Assembly: GCF_900114435.1 (NCBI RefSeq)
Contig: NZ_FOZK01000001.1
Location: 496,001 to 560,000 of the forward strand
From: Halomicrobium zhouii
GTDB taxonomy: Archaea; Halobacteriota; Halobacteria; Halobacteriales; Haloarculaceae
DNA: 64,000 nt
Direction of reading: 5' to 3'
Position 1 is the first letter of the stretch; every line of letters starts with the position of its first letter. Position numbers and translations under genes: made by a program. Below are positions 7,623-16,105 of this stretch, piece by piece. The notes under the pieces were generated by a model. It was given only the letters and a program-made list of their open reading frames with translations. It had not been told where the DNA came from and did not search any database.

Positions 7623-8063
7623 TCAGAACACGCTGTCGGCCGTCGCGGCGCCGACGACGCTGAAGATAGCGCCGACGGCGATGGCCTTGAGCGTGGTGAG
7701 CAGGACCTCGGTGGTCGTGGGGTCGGTGAGGATCCCGGCCTCGACGAGGAACGTCTGGGGTGCGGTGAAGGCCAGTGCGAGGAAGGCGACGGAGCCGAAG
7801 GAGACGCCCATCAGGGAGACGAATCGCAGCGGGACGCCGGCGACCTCCGCCTCGGCGTCGGGGTCCCGGTCGTCGTCGGCCTCGTACAGCGCGCCGTAGC
7901 CGATGCCGAAGACGATGCCGACGACCGCGAGCGTGTGGGCCCAGGTCATGTTGGCCGCGAGCACCCACACCTCCTCGGTGACGACGAAGGGGCCGGCCAG
8001 CAGGAACCCGCCGACGATCTGCTGGGCCGTGTCGGCGAGTTTGAACCGCGGCGCGCGAGCCAT
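7623..8063 (-). CDS. DUF2391 family integral membrane protein
   Basis: 146 residues with about four transmembrane segments: QIVGGFLLAGPFVVTEEVWVL, THTLAVVGIVFGIGYGALY-like, FVSLMGVSFGSVAFLALAF and TLKAIAVGAIFSVVGAA. An acidic cytosolic loop (EADDDRDPDAEAEV) separates the second and third. The pattern fits the small DUF2391 (TIGR02587) membrane family, whose function is unknown. The start is ATG 8063. It lies 70 bases beyond the KaiC-like gene on the same strand and may share a transcript with it. Confidence 0.7.
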   Translation of the reverse strand: MARAPRFKLADTAQQIVGGFLLAGPFVVTEEVWVLAANMTWAHTLAVVGIVFGIGYGALYEADDDRDPDAEAEVAGVPLRFVSLMGVSFGSVAFLALAFTAPQTFLVEAGILTDPTTTEVLLTTLKAIAVGAIFSVVGAATADSVF

Positions 8064-8120
8064 GCCAGCTATTCCAGCATCAGGGGCCTAAACGGTGGCG
8101 TTCTCGGTGGTCCGGACGAC

Positions 8121-8549
8121 TCAGGCCGCACCTCGCAGTCGCGCCCAGCCGCCGCGGTAGACGAGGAGGTACGCCAGCGGGAGGGTCACGGCGAGCAGGC
8201 CGAGCGTATACAGCGGCGTCAGCAAGAAGTCGACTGGTGCGAGGAGCGCGCCACCGATGAACGCGCCGTATCCGGCGACGACAGTCGTCTCGACGGCTCG
8301 ATCACGCGCAGTCCGTGGGTATTCACGCTCGCCGAGTTTTCGCCACCGATTGTAGAGGTAGGAGAGGAGAACCAGGTCGACGATCACGACCCACACGCCC
8401 CACGACCGGGGATTCGAACTCCCCCGGGCGCTGGCGTCGCGGTACACCCAGTAGGCGACGAGGATCCGGAGGGCGATTATGAATGCTATGAACGCGTAGC
8501 CGGCGAGCATCCAGGGCCGGGCGTCGCTGAACGGTGGCTGGAGGGCCAT
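8121..8549 (-). CDS. Membrane protein, tandem paralogue of the next gene
   Basis: 142 residues with about four transmembrane segments. The YWVYRDASARGSSNPRSWG turn after the first segment closely matches YWVYLDAGDRGSDRPRLWA in the gene at 8631, and RTARDRAVETTVVAG matches its VTARKRLVETALIAG. The two are therefore a tandem duplication. This turn is typical of unnamed haloarchaeal membrane proteins; function unknown. The ATG at 8549 was chosen; the reading frame extends upstream through a stretch without membrane character. The C-terminus ends in a basic GGWARLRG. Confidence 0.7.
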   Translation of the reverse strand: MALQPPFSDARPWMLAGYAFIAFIIALRILVAYWVYRDASARGSSNPRSWGVWVVIVDLVLLSYLYNRWRKLGEREYPRTARDRAVETTVVAGYGAFIGGALLAPVDFLLTPLYTLGLLAVTLPLAYLLVYRGGWARLRGAA

Positions 8550-8630
8550 CACTGACGTCGTGTCAGCTAGTGTACGTAGTTCTTTCCGTCCAGTCGGGCT
8601 CGTTCGCACTGCTGGAACGGGATACGTGGC

Positions 8631-9077
8631 TCAGCCGACTGAACGGAGCCGTCCGAGCCCGCGACGGTACCAGAGGAGATACGCGGCGGGAAATGTGAGG
8701 ACGAGCGACGCGGGGATGGAAGTGAGCTGAACGAACGGGTCTGGTGGTGCGAAGAGGAACGTGAGGAACACTCCAGCACAGCCGGCGATCAGCGCCGTCT
8801 CGACCAGTCGCTTCCGAGCCGTTACTGGCTCCTGGCGCTCGCCGATCCGACCGGCGAGGACGAAATAGAGGCCACTCGCGGGGAGGACGACGAGCGTACA
8901 GAGCGCCCAGAGACGAGGCCTGTCGCTGCCCCGGTCACCCGCGTCAAGGTAGACCCAGTACACGAACAGCAGGGACAGACAGGCGAGGAGGCCGACACTG
9001 GCCGCGCCCATCACGACCACGACTGTCGGCGCCGACGTCCCAAACTGGCGGAGGGCAGTCGGCAGGGCCGATGACAT
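8631..9077 (-). CDS. Membrane protein, tandem paralogue of the previous gene
   Basis: 148 residues with about four membrane spans: VVVVMGAASVGLLACLSLLF, LWALCTLVVLPASGLYFVLA, an ALIAGCAGVFLTFLFA span and a C-terminal FPAAYLLWYRRGLGRLR. It is related to the gene at 8121 (shared WVY-D-A--RGS turn and a TARxRxVET loop). The start is set at ATG 9077, not the upstream ATG at 9113, because the TATA-like AAATATAT on this strand lies at about 9106-9113 and would initiate near 9080. It is divergent from the methyltransferase. No function can be given. Confidence 0.7.
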   Translation of the reverse strand: MSSALPTALRQFGTSAPTVVVVMGAASVGLLACLSLLFVYWVYLDAGDRGSDRPRLWALCTLVVLPASGLYFVLAGRIGERQEPVTARKRLVETALIAGCAGVFLTFLFAPPDPFVQLTSIPASLVLTFPAAYLLWYRRGLGRLRSVG

Positions 9078-9216
9078 GGCCGATGCCACGACGATAAGAA
9101 CCATATATTTCACCTCTCGCCGACACGTTCGCGAACGCTGTCCGTGGGTTGGAGTGATCCGGTTCGAACGGACCGGGACCGAACTGAATTTGCCGCTGGC
9201 GACGCTCGATCACAGT

Positions 9217-9897
9217 ATGAGCGCCGGCGACGCCTTCGACGAGTGGGCACGGCAGGGCAAGGACCAGGGGATGGAGGAGCGCCACTGGCACACGGCGAAA
9301 CACGTACTCTCGCAGATGCCCGTCGAGGAGGGCGACACCGTGCTGGACCTCGGCAGCGGGAGCGGCTACGCCGGGCGGGCGCTCCGCGAGACTCGCGGCG
9401 CGGGCCGGACGTACGGCATCGACGCCGCGGCCGAGATGGTGCACAACGCCCGCTCGTACACCGACGACCGCCACTCCGGGTTCCTGCGCGGCGACTTCGA
9501 ACACCTCCCCTTCGCCGACGACTCCGTCGACCACTGCTTTTCGATGGAGGCCTTCTACTACGCCGAGGACCCCCACGCCGTCCTCGGGGAACTGCTGCGG
9601 GTGCTCCGGCCCGGCGGGACGTTCTACTGCGCCGTCAACCGCTGGGAGGAGAACGTCTACTCCCACGAGTGGGAGGAGCTGGTTGGAGTGCCAATGGTGC
9701 TGTGGAGCGAGCGCGAGTACCGCGCGGCGTTCCGTGAGGCGGGCTTCCACGTCGCCGGCCAGGACCGCATCCCCGACGAGGAGACCGAAATCCCGCCCGA
9801 GACGGACTTTCCCACCGAGGACTGGGAGACCCGGGAGGCGATGGTCGAGCGCTACCGCGAGTACGGCACGCTGCTGACCGTCGGCGTCGCGCCCTGA
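9217..9897 (+). CDS. Class I SAM-dependent methyltransferase
   Basis: 226 residues with the Rossmann methyltransferase signatures: motif I VLDLGSGSGYAGRAL near residue 43, the acidic motif II YGIDAAAEMV, motif III-IV FEHLPFADDSVDHCFSMEAFYY and LLRVLRPGGTFYCAV. The layout is that of the UbiE/COQ5-like Methyltransf_11 group; the substrate is unknown. The start ATG at 9217 follows a GATCACAGT leader and gives the usual short N-terminal helix (SAGDAFDEWARQG). The last codons lie inside a 40-bp tandem duplication that continues past the stop. Confidence 0.85.
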   Translation: MSAGDAFDEWARQGKDQGMEERHWHTAKHVLSQMPVEEGDTVLDLGSGSGYAGRALRETRGAGRTYGIDAAAEMVHNARSYTDDRHSGFLRGDFEHLPFADDSVDHCFSMEAFYYAEDPHAVLGELLRVLRPGGTFYCAVNRWEENVYSHEWEELVGVPMVLWSEREYRAAFREAGFHVAGQDRIPDEETEIPPETDFPTEDWETREAMVERYREYGTLLTVGVAP

Positions 9898-9953
9898 CCG
9901 TGACCGTCGTATCCTGACCGTCGGCGTCGTTCCCTGACCGTGACCGTCGTGTC
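9874..9953. repeat. 40-bp tandem duplication across the methyltransferase stop codon
   Basis: Units 9874-9913 and 9914-9953 agree at 37 of 40 positions. Each starts CTGACCGTCGGCGTCG and ends CTGACCGTGACCGTCGT. The first unit contains the final LTVGVAP codons and the stop; the second is untranslated. This is a recent local duplication, or one kept for structure. Confidence 0.85.
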
Positions 9954-10039
9954 CTGGCTGTCACCCTCGGGAACCACTGGTCACGTCCGGCGATTCGGGC
10001 GCGGGGAAGGCTTTTACTCACAGGGACGAACCCGACTGT

Positions 10040-11038
10040 ATGCCAACCCGTCAGCAACTACTCGTCCTCCTCGCGGTCGTGACGGGTGTCCTGACGCTCG
10101 CGATCCTCTCGCGGGTGCTCTCGACCGTCTTCTTCGCCATCACGGTCGCGTACGTCCTCTACCCGCTCCGGGAGTTTCTCGTCGGCCGCGGCGTCAACCG
10201 GCGGGTCGCGGCGGCGCTCAGCACCCTGGTGGCCTTCGCCGCCGCGGCGGCGCTGGCTGCCCCGGTGATCTGGTCGCTCTACCGGCGCCGCGCCGAATTA
10301 CTCGCCTTCCTGCGGGCACTCCCCGACGCCATCGAGATCGGCCTGTTCGACACCGTCTACGTCGTGGACCTGGCCAGTGCCGTCGTCACGATCCGGCAGT
10401 TCGTCACCGCCATCGCCGTCGACGTGGCCGGCGAGACGCCCGAACTGGGCCTGAAGCTGTTCCTCTTCGCGCTGCTCGTCTACGCGCTCCTCCTCCGGCC
10501 GACGGCCACCCGGACCGTCGTCTACCGCACCGTCCCCGACAGCTACCACGACGTCGTCACACGTCTCCACGAGCGCATCCGCGACACCCTCTATGCCATC
10601 TACGTCCTCCAGGGTGCGACGGCGCTGGGCACCTTCCTCGTCGCCTTCGTCGTCTTCACGCTGCTGGGCTACGACTCCGCGTTCGCGCTGGCCGCCCTCG
10701 CCGGCATCCTCCAGTTCGTCCCCATCATCGGCCCGAGCGTGGTGATCCTCACCGTCGCCGCCACCGACGTGTTCGCGGGCGACGTCCCCGGCGCGATCGC
10801 GCTCACCGTCGTCGGCCTCGTCTTCGTCGGCTTCCTCCCCGACGCCGTCGTCCGCCCGCAGCTCGCGCCCTACACCGCTGGCATCCCGGGCAGCCTCTAC
10901 TTCGTCGGCTTCACCGGCGGCGTGCTGTCGGTCGGCCTGGTAGGCTTCATCGCCGGCCCGCTCGTCGTGGCGCTGTTCGTCGAGTCGATGGACCTGCTCG
11001 CCGCCGAGCGTGGACCCCGACAGAAAGCCGTGCAGTGA
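10040..11038 (+). CDS. AI-2E family transporter (PerM-like membrane protein)
   Basis: 332 residues, roughly eight transmembrane segments. It has the N-terminal pair LLVLLAVVTGVLTLAILSRVL and FFAITVAYVLYPL with GRGVNRRVAAAL, and the family's conserved C-terminal half: YALYVLQG-like IYVLQGATALGTF, YDSAFALAALAGILQFVPIIGPSVV and GFTGGVLSVGLVGFIAGPLVVAL. PerM/AI-2E exporters are poorly defined in archaea; small-molecule or ion efflux is possible. The start is ATG 10040 with a TTTTACT TATA-like element about 28 bases upstream. It is convergent with the rhodanese gene. Confidence 0.85.
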   Translation: MPTRQQLLVLLAVVTGVLTLAILSRVLSTVFFAITVAYVLYPLREFLVGRGVNRRVAAALSTLVAFAAAAALAAPVIWSLYRRRAELLAFLRALPDAIEIGLFDTVYVVDLASAVVTIRQFVTAIAVDVAGETPELGLKLFLFALLVYALLLRPTATRTVVYRTVPDSYHDVVTRLHERIRDTLYAIYVLQGATALGTFLVAFVVFTLLGYDSAFALAALAGILQFVPIIGPSVVILTVAATDVFAGDVPGAIALTVVGLVFVGFLPDAVVRPQLAPYTAGIPGSLYFVGFTGGVLSVGLVGFIAGPLVVALFVESMDLLAAERGPRQKAVQ

Positions 11039-11083
11039 GTCGCCCCTCGCCCGGAGCCACGTCGAACCGAATTTAGCAACTCC

Positions 11084-11899
11084 CTAAGAACCAGTTTCGA
11101 GCGGACGGTCCTGTTCCTCCCACTCGGTGAGGCTCCCCTCGTAGAAGGCCAGGTCCTCGAAGCCGAGGTGTCGGAGCACGACGTAGGTGTGGCTGATTCG
11201 CCGGGCGGTGTTGCAGTACAGCACGACCCGCCTGTTCGGTGTGATGCCCCGCTCTTCCAGCACCGCCAGGGCCTCATCTCTGGGCAGAATGCCGCGGCTC
11301 TCGTCGTCGACGAGGTCCTTCCAGTCGAGCAGGATCGCGCCCGGGACGTGGCCCTCCTCGTACTCCCAGTCCTCGCGCGTGTCGACGACGACCGTCTCCG
11401 GGTCGTCACCGGCGGCCGCGACCGCGTCGGCGTCGACCAGGACGGACTCGGCGGGCGGGTCGACGACGTAGTCGGTGGCTTCGACGCCGGGCGCGTCACT
11501 CGTCGTCTCGTGCTCGCGCTGCCAGGCCGAGAAGTCGCCGTCGAGCAAGTGGAGCTTCTCTGGGTCGTGGCCCAGAAGCTCCGCCGTCACGAGGAAGCGC
11601 GCGGCGAAGACACCGTGCATGTCGTCGTAGGCGACGATCTCGTCGTCGGTCGCGATGCCGTTTTCGCCGAGCAGGGCCTCGAAGTCCTCGGCGTCGGGCA
11701 GCATGCCGGTCGAACTGTCGTCGTTCGCTCCCCCGCTTCCCTCGGCAGCGTGTTCCTCGGCCCGGAACGAGTCGAATGGGATATTCACCGCGCCGGGGAG
11801 GTGGCCGATGCCGTCGTACTCCCAGGCGTCGCGGACGTCGACGACGCCGAGGTCGCCGAGGTGGTCCGCGACCCAGTCGGTCGAGACGATGTCGGTCAT
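11084..11899 (-). CDS. Two-domain sulfurtransferase (rhodanese)
   Basis: 271 residues with two rhodanese domains. The N-terminal, inactive-type domain runs from WVADHLGDLGVVDVRDAWEYD. The C-terminal, catalytic domain starts about residue 150 and has the active-site cysteine loop YCNTARRISHT near residue 232, the CxxxxR pattern that carries the persulfide. Enzymes of this type move sulfur from thiosulfate or mercaptopyruvate to acceptors in the cytosol. The start is set at ATG 11899 (MTDIVSTDWVAD), aligning with the start of the paralogue at 12180. The upstream in-frame extension looks unconserved. The two paralogues are divergent. Confidence 0.9.
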   Translation of the reverse strand: MTDIVSTDWVADHLGDLGVVDVRDAWEYDGIGHLPGAVNIPFDSFRAEEHAAEGSGGANDDSSTGMLPDAEDFEALLGENGIATDDEIVAYDDMHGVFAARFLVTAELLGHDPEKLHLLDGDFSAWQREHETTSDAPGVEATDYVVDPPAESVLVDADAVAAAGDDPETVVVDTREDWEYEEGHVPGAILLDWKDLVDDESRGILPRDEALAVLEERGITPNRRVVLYCNTARRISHTYVVLRHLGFEDLAFYEGSLTEWEEQDRPLETGS

Positions 11900-12179
11900 C
11901 GCCGGATCTTTCACTCCCGGGCGTTTGAACCTGTGTTTCTCGCCCCCTGGCTGCCCGCACTCGAAGATAGCGGAGATAGTTGCCACTGGTTCGTCACCGT
12001 TTAAGTGGACTTGCGGCCATCTCGGGTGAATGTGGCCGCCGGCAGTCCGGTGGAATGAGACCGTTTCGCACGGGTTCGCCGGCCAGTCGGGGCAGAATCT
12101 GCCGGGACAGGGGAGGAGGGGCAGGGAACGCCGTCAAGAGAGGTAGTTTAAGAGGTGGGGGTGTAGGACTGAATGGATT

Positions 12180-13040
12180 ATGAGTGAGTACGCCAACGAC
12201 GTTCTCGTCTCCGCCGACTGGGTCGCGGACCACCTCGACCAGTTCCAGGACGACGACTCCGACTATCGCCTCGTAGAGGTCGACGTGGACACTGAAGCCT
12301 ACGACGAGGCCCACGCGCCGGGCGCCATCGGCTTCAACTGGGAGACCCAGCTCCAGGACCAGACCACGCGAGACATCCTCTCGAAGGAGGACTTCGCCGA
12401 CCTGCTGGGCAGCCACGGTATCTCTGAGGACTCCACGGTCGTCCTGTACGGCGACAACTCCAACTGGTTCGCCGCCTACACCTACTGGCAGTTCAAGTAC
12501 TACGGTCACGACGACGTCCGACTCCTCGACGGCGGCCGCGAGTACTGGGTCGACAACGACTACCCGACGACGGACGAGGAGCCCGACTTCTCCGCCGTCG
12601 AGTACGAGGCCTCCGGCCCGCGCGAGTCCATCCGCGCCTACCGCGACGACGTCGAGAACGCCATCGAGAAGAACCTCCCCCTCGTCGACGTTCGCTCCCC
12701 CGAGGAGTTCTCCGGCGAAGTGCTCGCGCCCCCGGGACTGCAGGAGACGGCCCAGCGCGGCGGCCACGTCCCCGGCGCACAGAACATCTCCTGGGCGGCC
12801 GTCACCAACGACGACGGCACGTTCAAGGACTTCGACGAGCTGCAGGAGCTCTACGCCGACGAAGGCATCGACGGCGACGAGACGACCGTCGCCTACTGCC
12901 GCATCGGCGAGCGCTCCTCCGTCGCCTGGTTCGCCCTGCACGAGCTGCTGGGCTACGACGACGCCGTCAACTACGACGGTTCCTGGACGGAGTGGGGGAA
13001 CCTCGTCGGCGTCCCCATCGAGAAAGGCTCGGGCGACTGA
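12180..13040 (+). CDS. Two-domain sulfurtransferase (thiosulfate sulfurtransferase type)
   Basis: 286 residues and two rhodanese domains. The first opens with SADWVADHLDQFQDDDSDYRLVEVD, and the second with NLPLVDVRSPEEFSGE. The active-site loop is AYCRIGERSSVAWF near residue 240, CRIGER being the classical thiosulfate sulfurtransferase CxxxxR loop. It closely resembles haloarchaeal proteins annotated TssA/TssB. The start is ATG 12180; a TATA-like AGTTTAAGA about 30 bases upstream supports a leaderless mRNA. It is divergent from the paralogue at 11084, so the pair may differ in regulation. Confidence 0.92.
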   Translation: MSEYANDVLVSADWVADHLDQFQDDDSDYRLVEVDVDTEAYDEAHAPGAIGFNWETQLQDQTTRDILSKEDFADLLGSHGISEDSTVVLYGDNSNWFAAYTYWQFKYYGHDDVRLLDGGREYWVDNDYPTTDEEPDFSAVEYEASGPRESIRAYRDDVENAIEKNLPLVDVRSPEEFSGEVLAPPGLQETAQRGGHVPGAQNISWAAVTNDDGTFKDFDELQELYADEGIDGDETTVAYCRIGERSSVAWFALHELLGYDDAVNYDGSWTEWGNLVGVPIEKGSGD

Positions 13041-13289
13041 GCGAAGCGACGGAGCCCGAGTATCGGAACGGGGAGCGTCAGCGACCCGTGGAGAAGGGCG
13101 AGTAAACCGATTCGTCCAGGTCGGTTCCCTCGACCGATTCGATTTCTTCGGCACGACTCCCGAGCAGCGCTGACTCCGCTCTCCGGTCTCAGTAGCGTCA
13201 AAACAACGCCGGACGCGGCGTCAGAGTCGTCCTCCCGCGTATCGGGTCACTTAATGCCCGAAACGGAAATCCGTGGGTGAACGCCGATA

Positions 13290-14840
13290 ATGAGTCGAGG
13301 GCACGACGACACGGTTCCGGACGAGGAGCGCGACGCGCTCGTCACCATCGCACACGGTGCAGTCGTGACGTCTGGTGGCGTCTCCGCCCAGCGGGTGCTC
13401 ACTACGACGACCGAGTTCCTTCTCGCGCGCGGGCTCGGTCCCGTCGCCTACGGGGTGTACGCGCTCGCCTGGCGTATCGCACAGTTGCTGATTCAACTCG
13501 TCACGTTCGGCAGCGTCCCGGCGCTCCAGCGATACCTCCCTGCCGCCGAGGACGACCCCGAAACCCAGTCACGAACGACGGGGCTGGCCTACGCTACCAC
13601 ACTGGGATTCGGGGCGGCGATCGCGGCCGCCGTCTGGCTCCTGGCGCCGCGGATCGATGAGGCGACCGTCGAGTACCCGTCGTTTCCGACCGCGCTGGGG
13701 CTGTTCGGCGTCCTCGTCCTGCTCACCGGGCTCGTGATGATCTACGCTGCCACCTTTCGAGCAGTCGGCTCGGCCCGCGGCGAGGTTCTCTTCAACAAGC
13801 TCCTCCGGCCCGGCGTCCGACTGGTCGGCGCGGTCGTAGCGCTGGCGCTCGGCTACTCCGTCGTGGGCGTCGCCGGAGCCATCGTCGCCTGTACCGTGGC
13901 GCTCGTGGTCGTCGGGTTCCCCTGGACGGTCGGCGTAACGGGGATCCGACCCACCCTCCGCGTCGGTCGCGGCGACGTGCGCCGGTTCTACGAGTACGCG
14001 GCACCGGTGGCGATGAGCAGCCTCGGGAAGGTGTTCCAGAACCGCGTCGACGTCTTGCTCGTCGGCGCCCTGTTGACGGCGGTGGCCGCGGGGATCTACA
14101 ACGTCGTCCTGGTGCTGGTGTCGATAGCCTGGATCCCGCTGCTGTCGTTCAATCAGCTGTTGCCACCCGTCGCGTCCGACCTCTACGCCAGGGACGAGAT
14201 GGACACGCTCAACGCGGTCTACTCGTCGGCGACACGTCTCATCCTCACGACCGTGGTCCCGATTCTGGCCGTACTGGCTGTGTTCGGGCGAGAGCTCCTG
14301 GCGGTGTTCGGCCCGACGTACGTCGAGGGGTACGTCCCGCTCGTGGTCTACCTCGCCGGCGTGTTCGTCGGGAGTTCGGTCGGCGCGACCGGCTGGCTCC
14401 TGATGATGACCGACCATCAGTACGCCCGGATGGCGCTCGACTGGTTCCTCGCCGCGCTGAACGTCGTGCTCACGTACACCTTCGTCGTCGAGTTCGGGCT
14501 CGTCGGCGCCGCGCTCGGCACGTCGCTCGCGATCAGCGTCCAGAACGGACTGCAAGTGCTGCTGATCCGGCACTTCGAGGGGCTCTGGCCCTTCGACGCG
14601 ACGTTCCTCGACCCCCTCGCCGCCGGCGCGGTCGCGGTCGTCGCGATGGTCGCCGTTCGAACGGTGGTCGACGGCCTCCCGGCGGCGGGGCTCGGAACAC
14701 TGATCGGCCTCGTCGCCTACGCCGGTGCCCTCCACGCGCTGGGGATCGACCCGCGGGACCGGCTCGTCTTCGAGGAACTCGCGGCGCGCTATCGCACCGT
14801 CGTGGCCGACGCCGTCCGGGTTCGCGTCACGAACTCCTAG
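13290..14840 (+). CDS. Polysaccharide flippase (MATE/MVF superfamily, Wzx-like)
   Basis: 516 residues, 12-14 membrane segments. The N-terminus (AVVTSGGVSAQRVLTTTTEFLLARGLGPVAYG) has the helix and LGPxxYG turn typical of oligosaccharide flippases. Later segments include SLGKVFQNRVDVLLVGALL and the GASVGATGWLLMMT-like region. Such proteins move lipid-linked glycan units across the membrane for N-glycosylation or exopolysaccharide. It is not next to glycosyltransferases here, so its partner pathway is open. The stop codon shares the palindrome CTAG with the stop of the opposite gene. The start is ATG 13290. Confidence 0.88.
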   Translation: MSRGHDDTVPDEERDALVTIAHGAVVTSGGVSAQRVLTTTTEFLLARGLGPVAYGVYALAWRIAQLLIQLVTFGSVPALQRYLPAAEDDPETQSRTTGLAYATTLGFGAAIAAAVWLLAPRIDEATVEYPSFPTALGLFGVLVLLTGLVMIYAATFRAVGSARGEVLFNKLLRPGVRLVGAVVALALGYSVVGVAGAIVACTVALVVVGFPWTVGVTGIRPTLRVGRGDVRRFYEYAAPVAMSSLGKVFQNRVDVLLVGALLTAVAAGIYNVVLVLVSIAWIPLLSFNQLLPPVASDLYARDEMDTLNAVYSSATRLILTTVVPILAVLAVFGRELLAVFGPTYVEGYVPLVVYLAGVFVGSSVGATGWLLMMTDHQYARMALDWFLAALNVVLTYTFVVEFGLVGAALGTSLAISVQNGLQVLLIRHFEGLWPFDATFLDPLAAGAVAVVAMVAVRTVVDGLPAAGLGTLIGLVAYAGALHALGIDPRDRLVFEELAARYRTVVADAVRVRVTNS

Positions 14841-16057
14841 CCACCGACCACGTCCTCGTCCGTCGGCCCCTGGCCGTCGAACTCGTCGACGAACTCGTCC
14901 AGCCGGTCCGGGTCGTCGGCGCCGGGCAGACGCTGCTCCGCCGTCACACACTCGGCGTCGACGCCCAGATTCTCACACACCAGGTCGGCCGTCGCTTCGG
15001 CCATCTGGCGGTAGGTCGTCAGCTTCCCGCCGACGATGCTCGCCGCGTTCGCAACTCCGTCCCCGTCGTGGTCGAGCAGGAAAAAGCCCCGCGAGATGCC
15101 CCGTCCCTCGTTCTCGGCCTCGTCGGGCGCGTACAGCGGCCGGACGCCCCACCACTCGCGGACGACCGGTGCGTCGGCGACGGCGGGGACCATCGCGGCG
15201 CACTCCTCGACGGTCCGCTCGACCTCCCACTCGGCGCGTTCGTACTCGTCGGGGTCCTGGACGGGGACGCTGGTCGTCCCGAGGACCGCCTCCGTCTCGT
15301 GAGGGACGATTATGTCGCCGTCGTCGGGGTCCCGGCAGCGATTGAGCACCGGTCCGAGGTCGTCGTACTCGACCGAGACCATCACGCCGCGGGTGGGCTG
15401 CATCTCGACGTCGAGGCCCGCCATCGCCGCCACCTCGCCCGCCCACGCACCGGCTGCGTTGACGACGAACTGCGTTTCGACCACGTCGTCGACCGACTCA
15501 CCGATTCGCGCATCCGCCACGCGGCCGTCCGCCACGGTCAGGGATTCGAGCGGCGCGTGCGGGTGGATCGCCGCCCCGTTCTCGCGGGCGTCGGCAGCGT
15601 TGGCGGCCACCAGACGTGAGGGGTACACGACGCCGTCCGGGACTTCCATCACCCGCTCGACGTCGGTCGAGAGACCCGGGGCTTGCTTGCGGGCCGCGTC
15701 GAGGTCGACCGTCTCGACGGGGATGCCGACTTCCTCACACCCCCGTCGTTTCTCCTCGAAGTAGTCCGGGTCGTCCGCCGGCAACTGGACGAACAGGCCA
15801 CCCGTCTCGCGGACGCACTCGCCCGCGATGGCACGCAGAATCCGGTTCTCGTCGATGCACTCCTCGGCGCCGACGGGGTCGAACTCCGCGTAGCGCGCCC
15901 CGCTGTGCAAGAGTCCGTGTGAACGGCCGGAAGTCCCGCTGGCGAGGCCGCCGCGGTCGATCAGGACCACGTCGACGCCGCGCAGGGCCAGGTCGCGGGC
16001 GACGCCGGCACCGGTCGCACCACCGCCGACGACGAGGACGTCCGTTTCGATGGTCAT
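14837..16057 (-). CDS. GlpA-like FAD-dependent glycerol-3-phosphate dehydrogenase family protein, short form
   Basis: 406 residues. The N-terminal FAD site is VLVVGGGATGAGVARDLALRG; it continues ASGTSGRSHGLLHSGARY, a signature of GlpA/GlpD flavoproteins, and ends with IVGGKLTTYRQMAEATADL. It stops near residue 400, so the C-terminal iron-sulfur/BFD domain of typical GlpA (about 550 or more residues) is absent. No glpB or glpC is adjacent. It may oxidise glycerol 3-phosphate or a related 2-hydroxy compound with an unknown acceptor. The start is ATG 16057. Its stop overlaps that of the convergent flippase. Confidence 0.8.
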   Translation of the reverse strand: MTIETDVLVVGGGATGAGVARDLALRGVDVVLIDRGGLASGTSGRSHGLLHSGARYAEFDPVGAEECIDENRILRAIAGECVRETGGLFVQLPADDPDYFEEKRRGCEEVGIPVETVDLDAARKQAPGLSTDVERVMEVPDGVVYPSRLVAANAADARENGAAIHPHAPLESLTVADGRVADARIGESVDDVVETQFVVNAAGAWAGEVAAMAGLDVEMQPTRGVMVSVEYDDLGPVLNRCRDPDDGDIIVPHETEAVLGTTSVPVQDPDEYERAEWEVERTVEECAAMVPAVADAPVVREWWGVRPLYAPDEAENEGRGISRGFFLLDHDGDGVANAASIVGGKLTTYRQMAEATADLVCENLGVDAECVTAEQRLPGADDPDRLDEFVDEFDGQGPTDEDVVGG

Positions 16058-16105
16058 CACCGAAAATTCGGCCCGGAGCGGGATGTGTCTGGCGACGGTC
16101 GAGTG

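Noticed and set aside
8550-8609. Longer start for the membrane protein at 8121-8549
   Set aside because: The added residues lack membrane character and do not appear in the paralogue.
13569-14951. 460-residue minus-strand frame opposite the flippase
   Set aside because: Antisense shadow typical of GC-rich DNA; the plus strand has clear flippase membrane segments.
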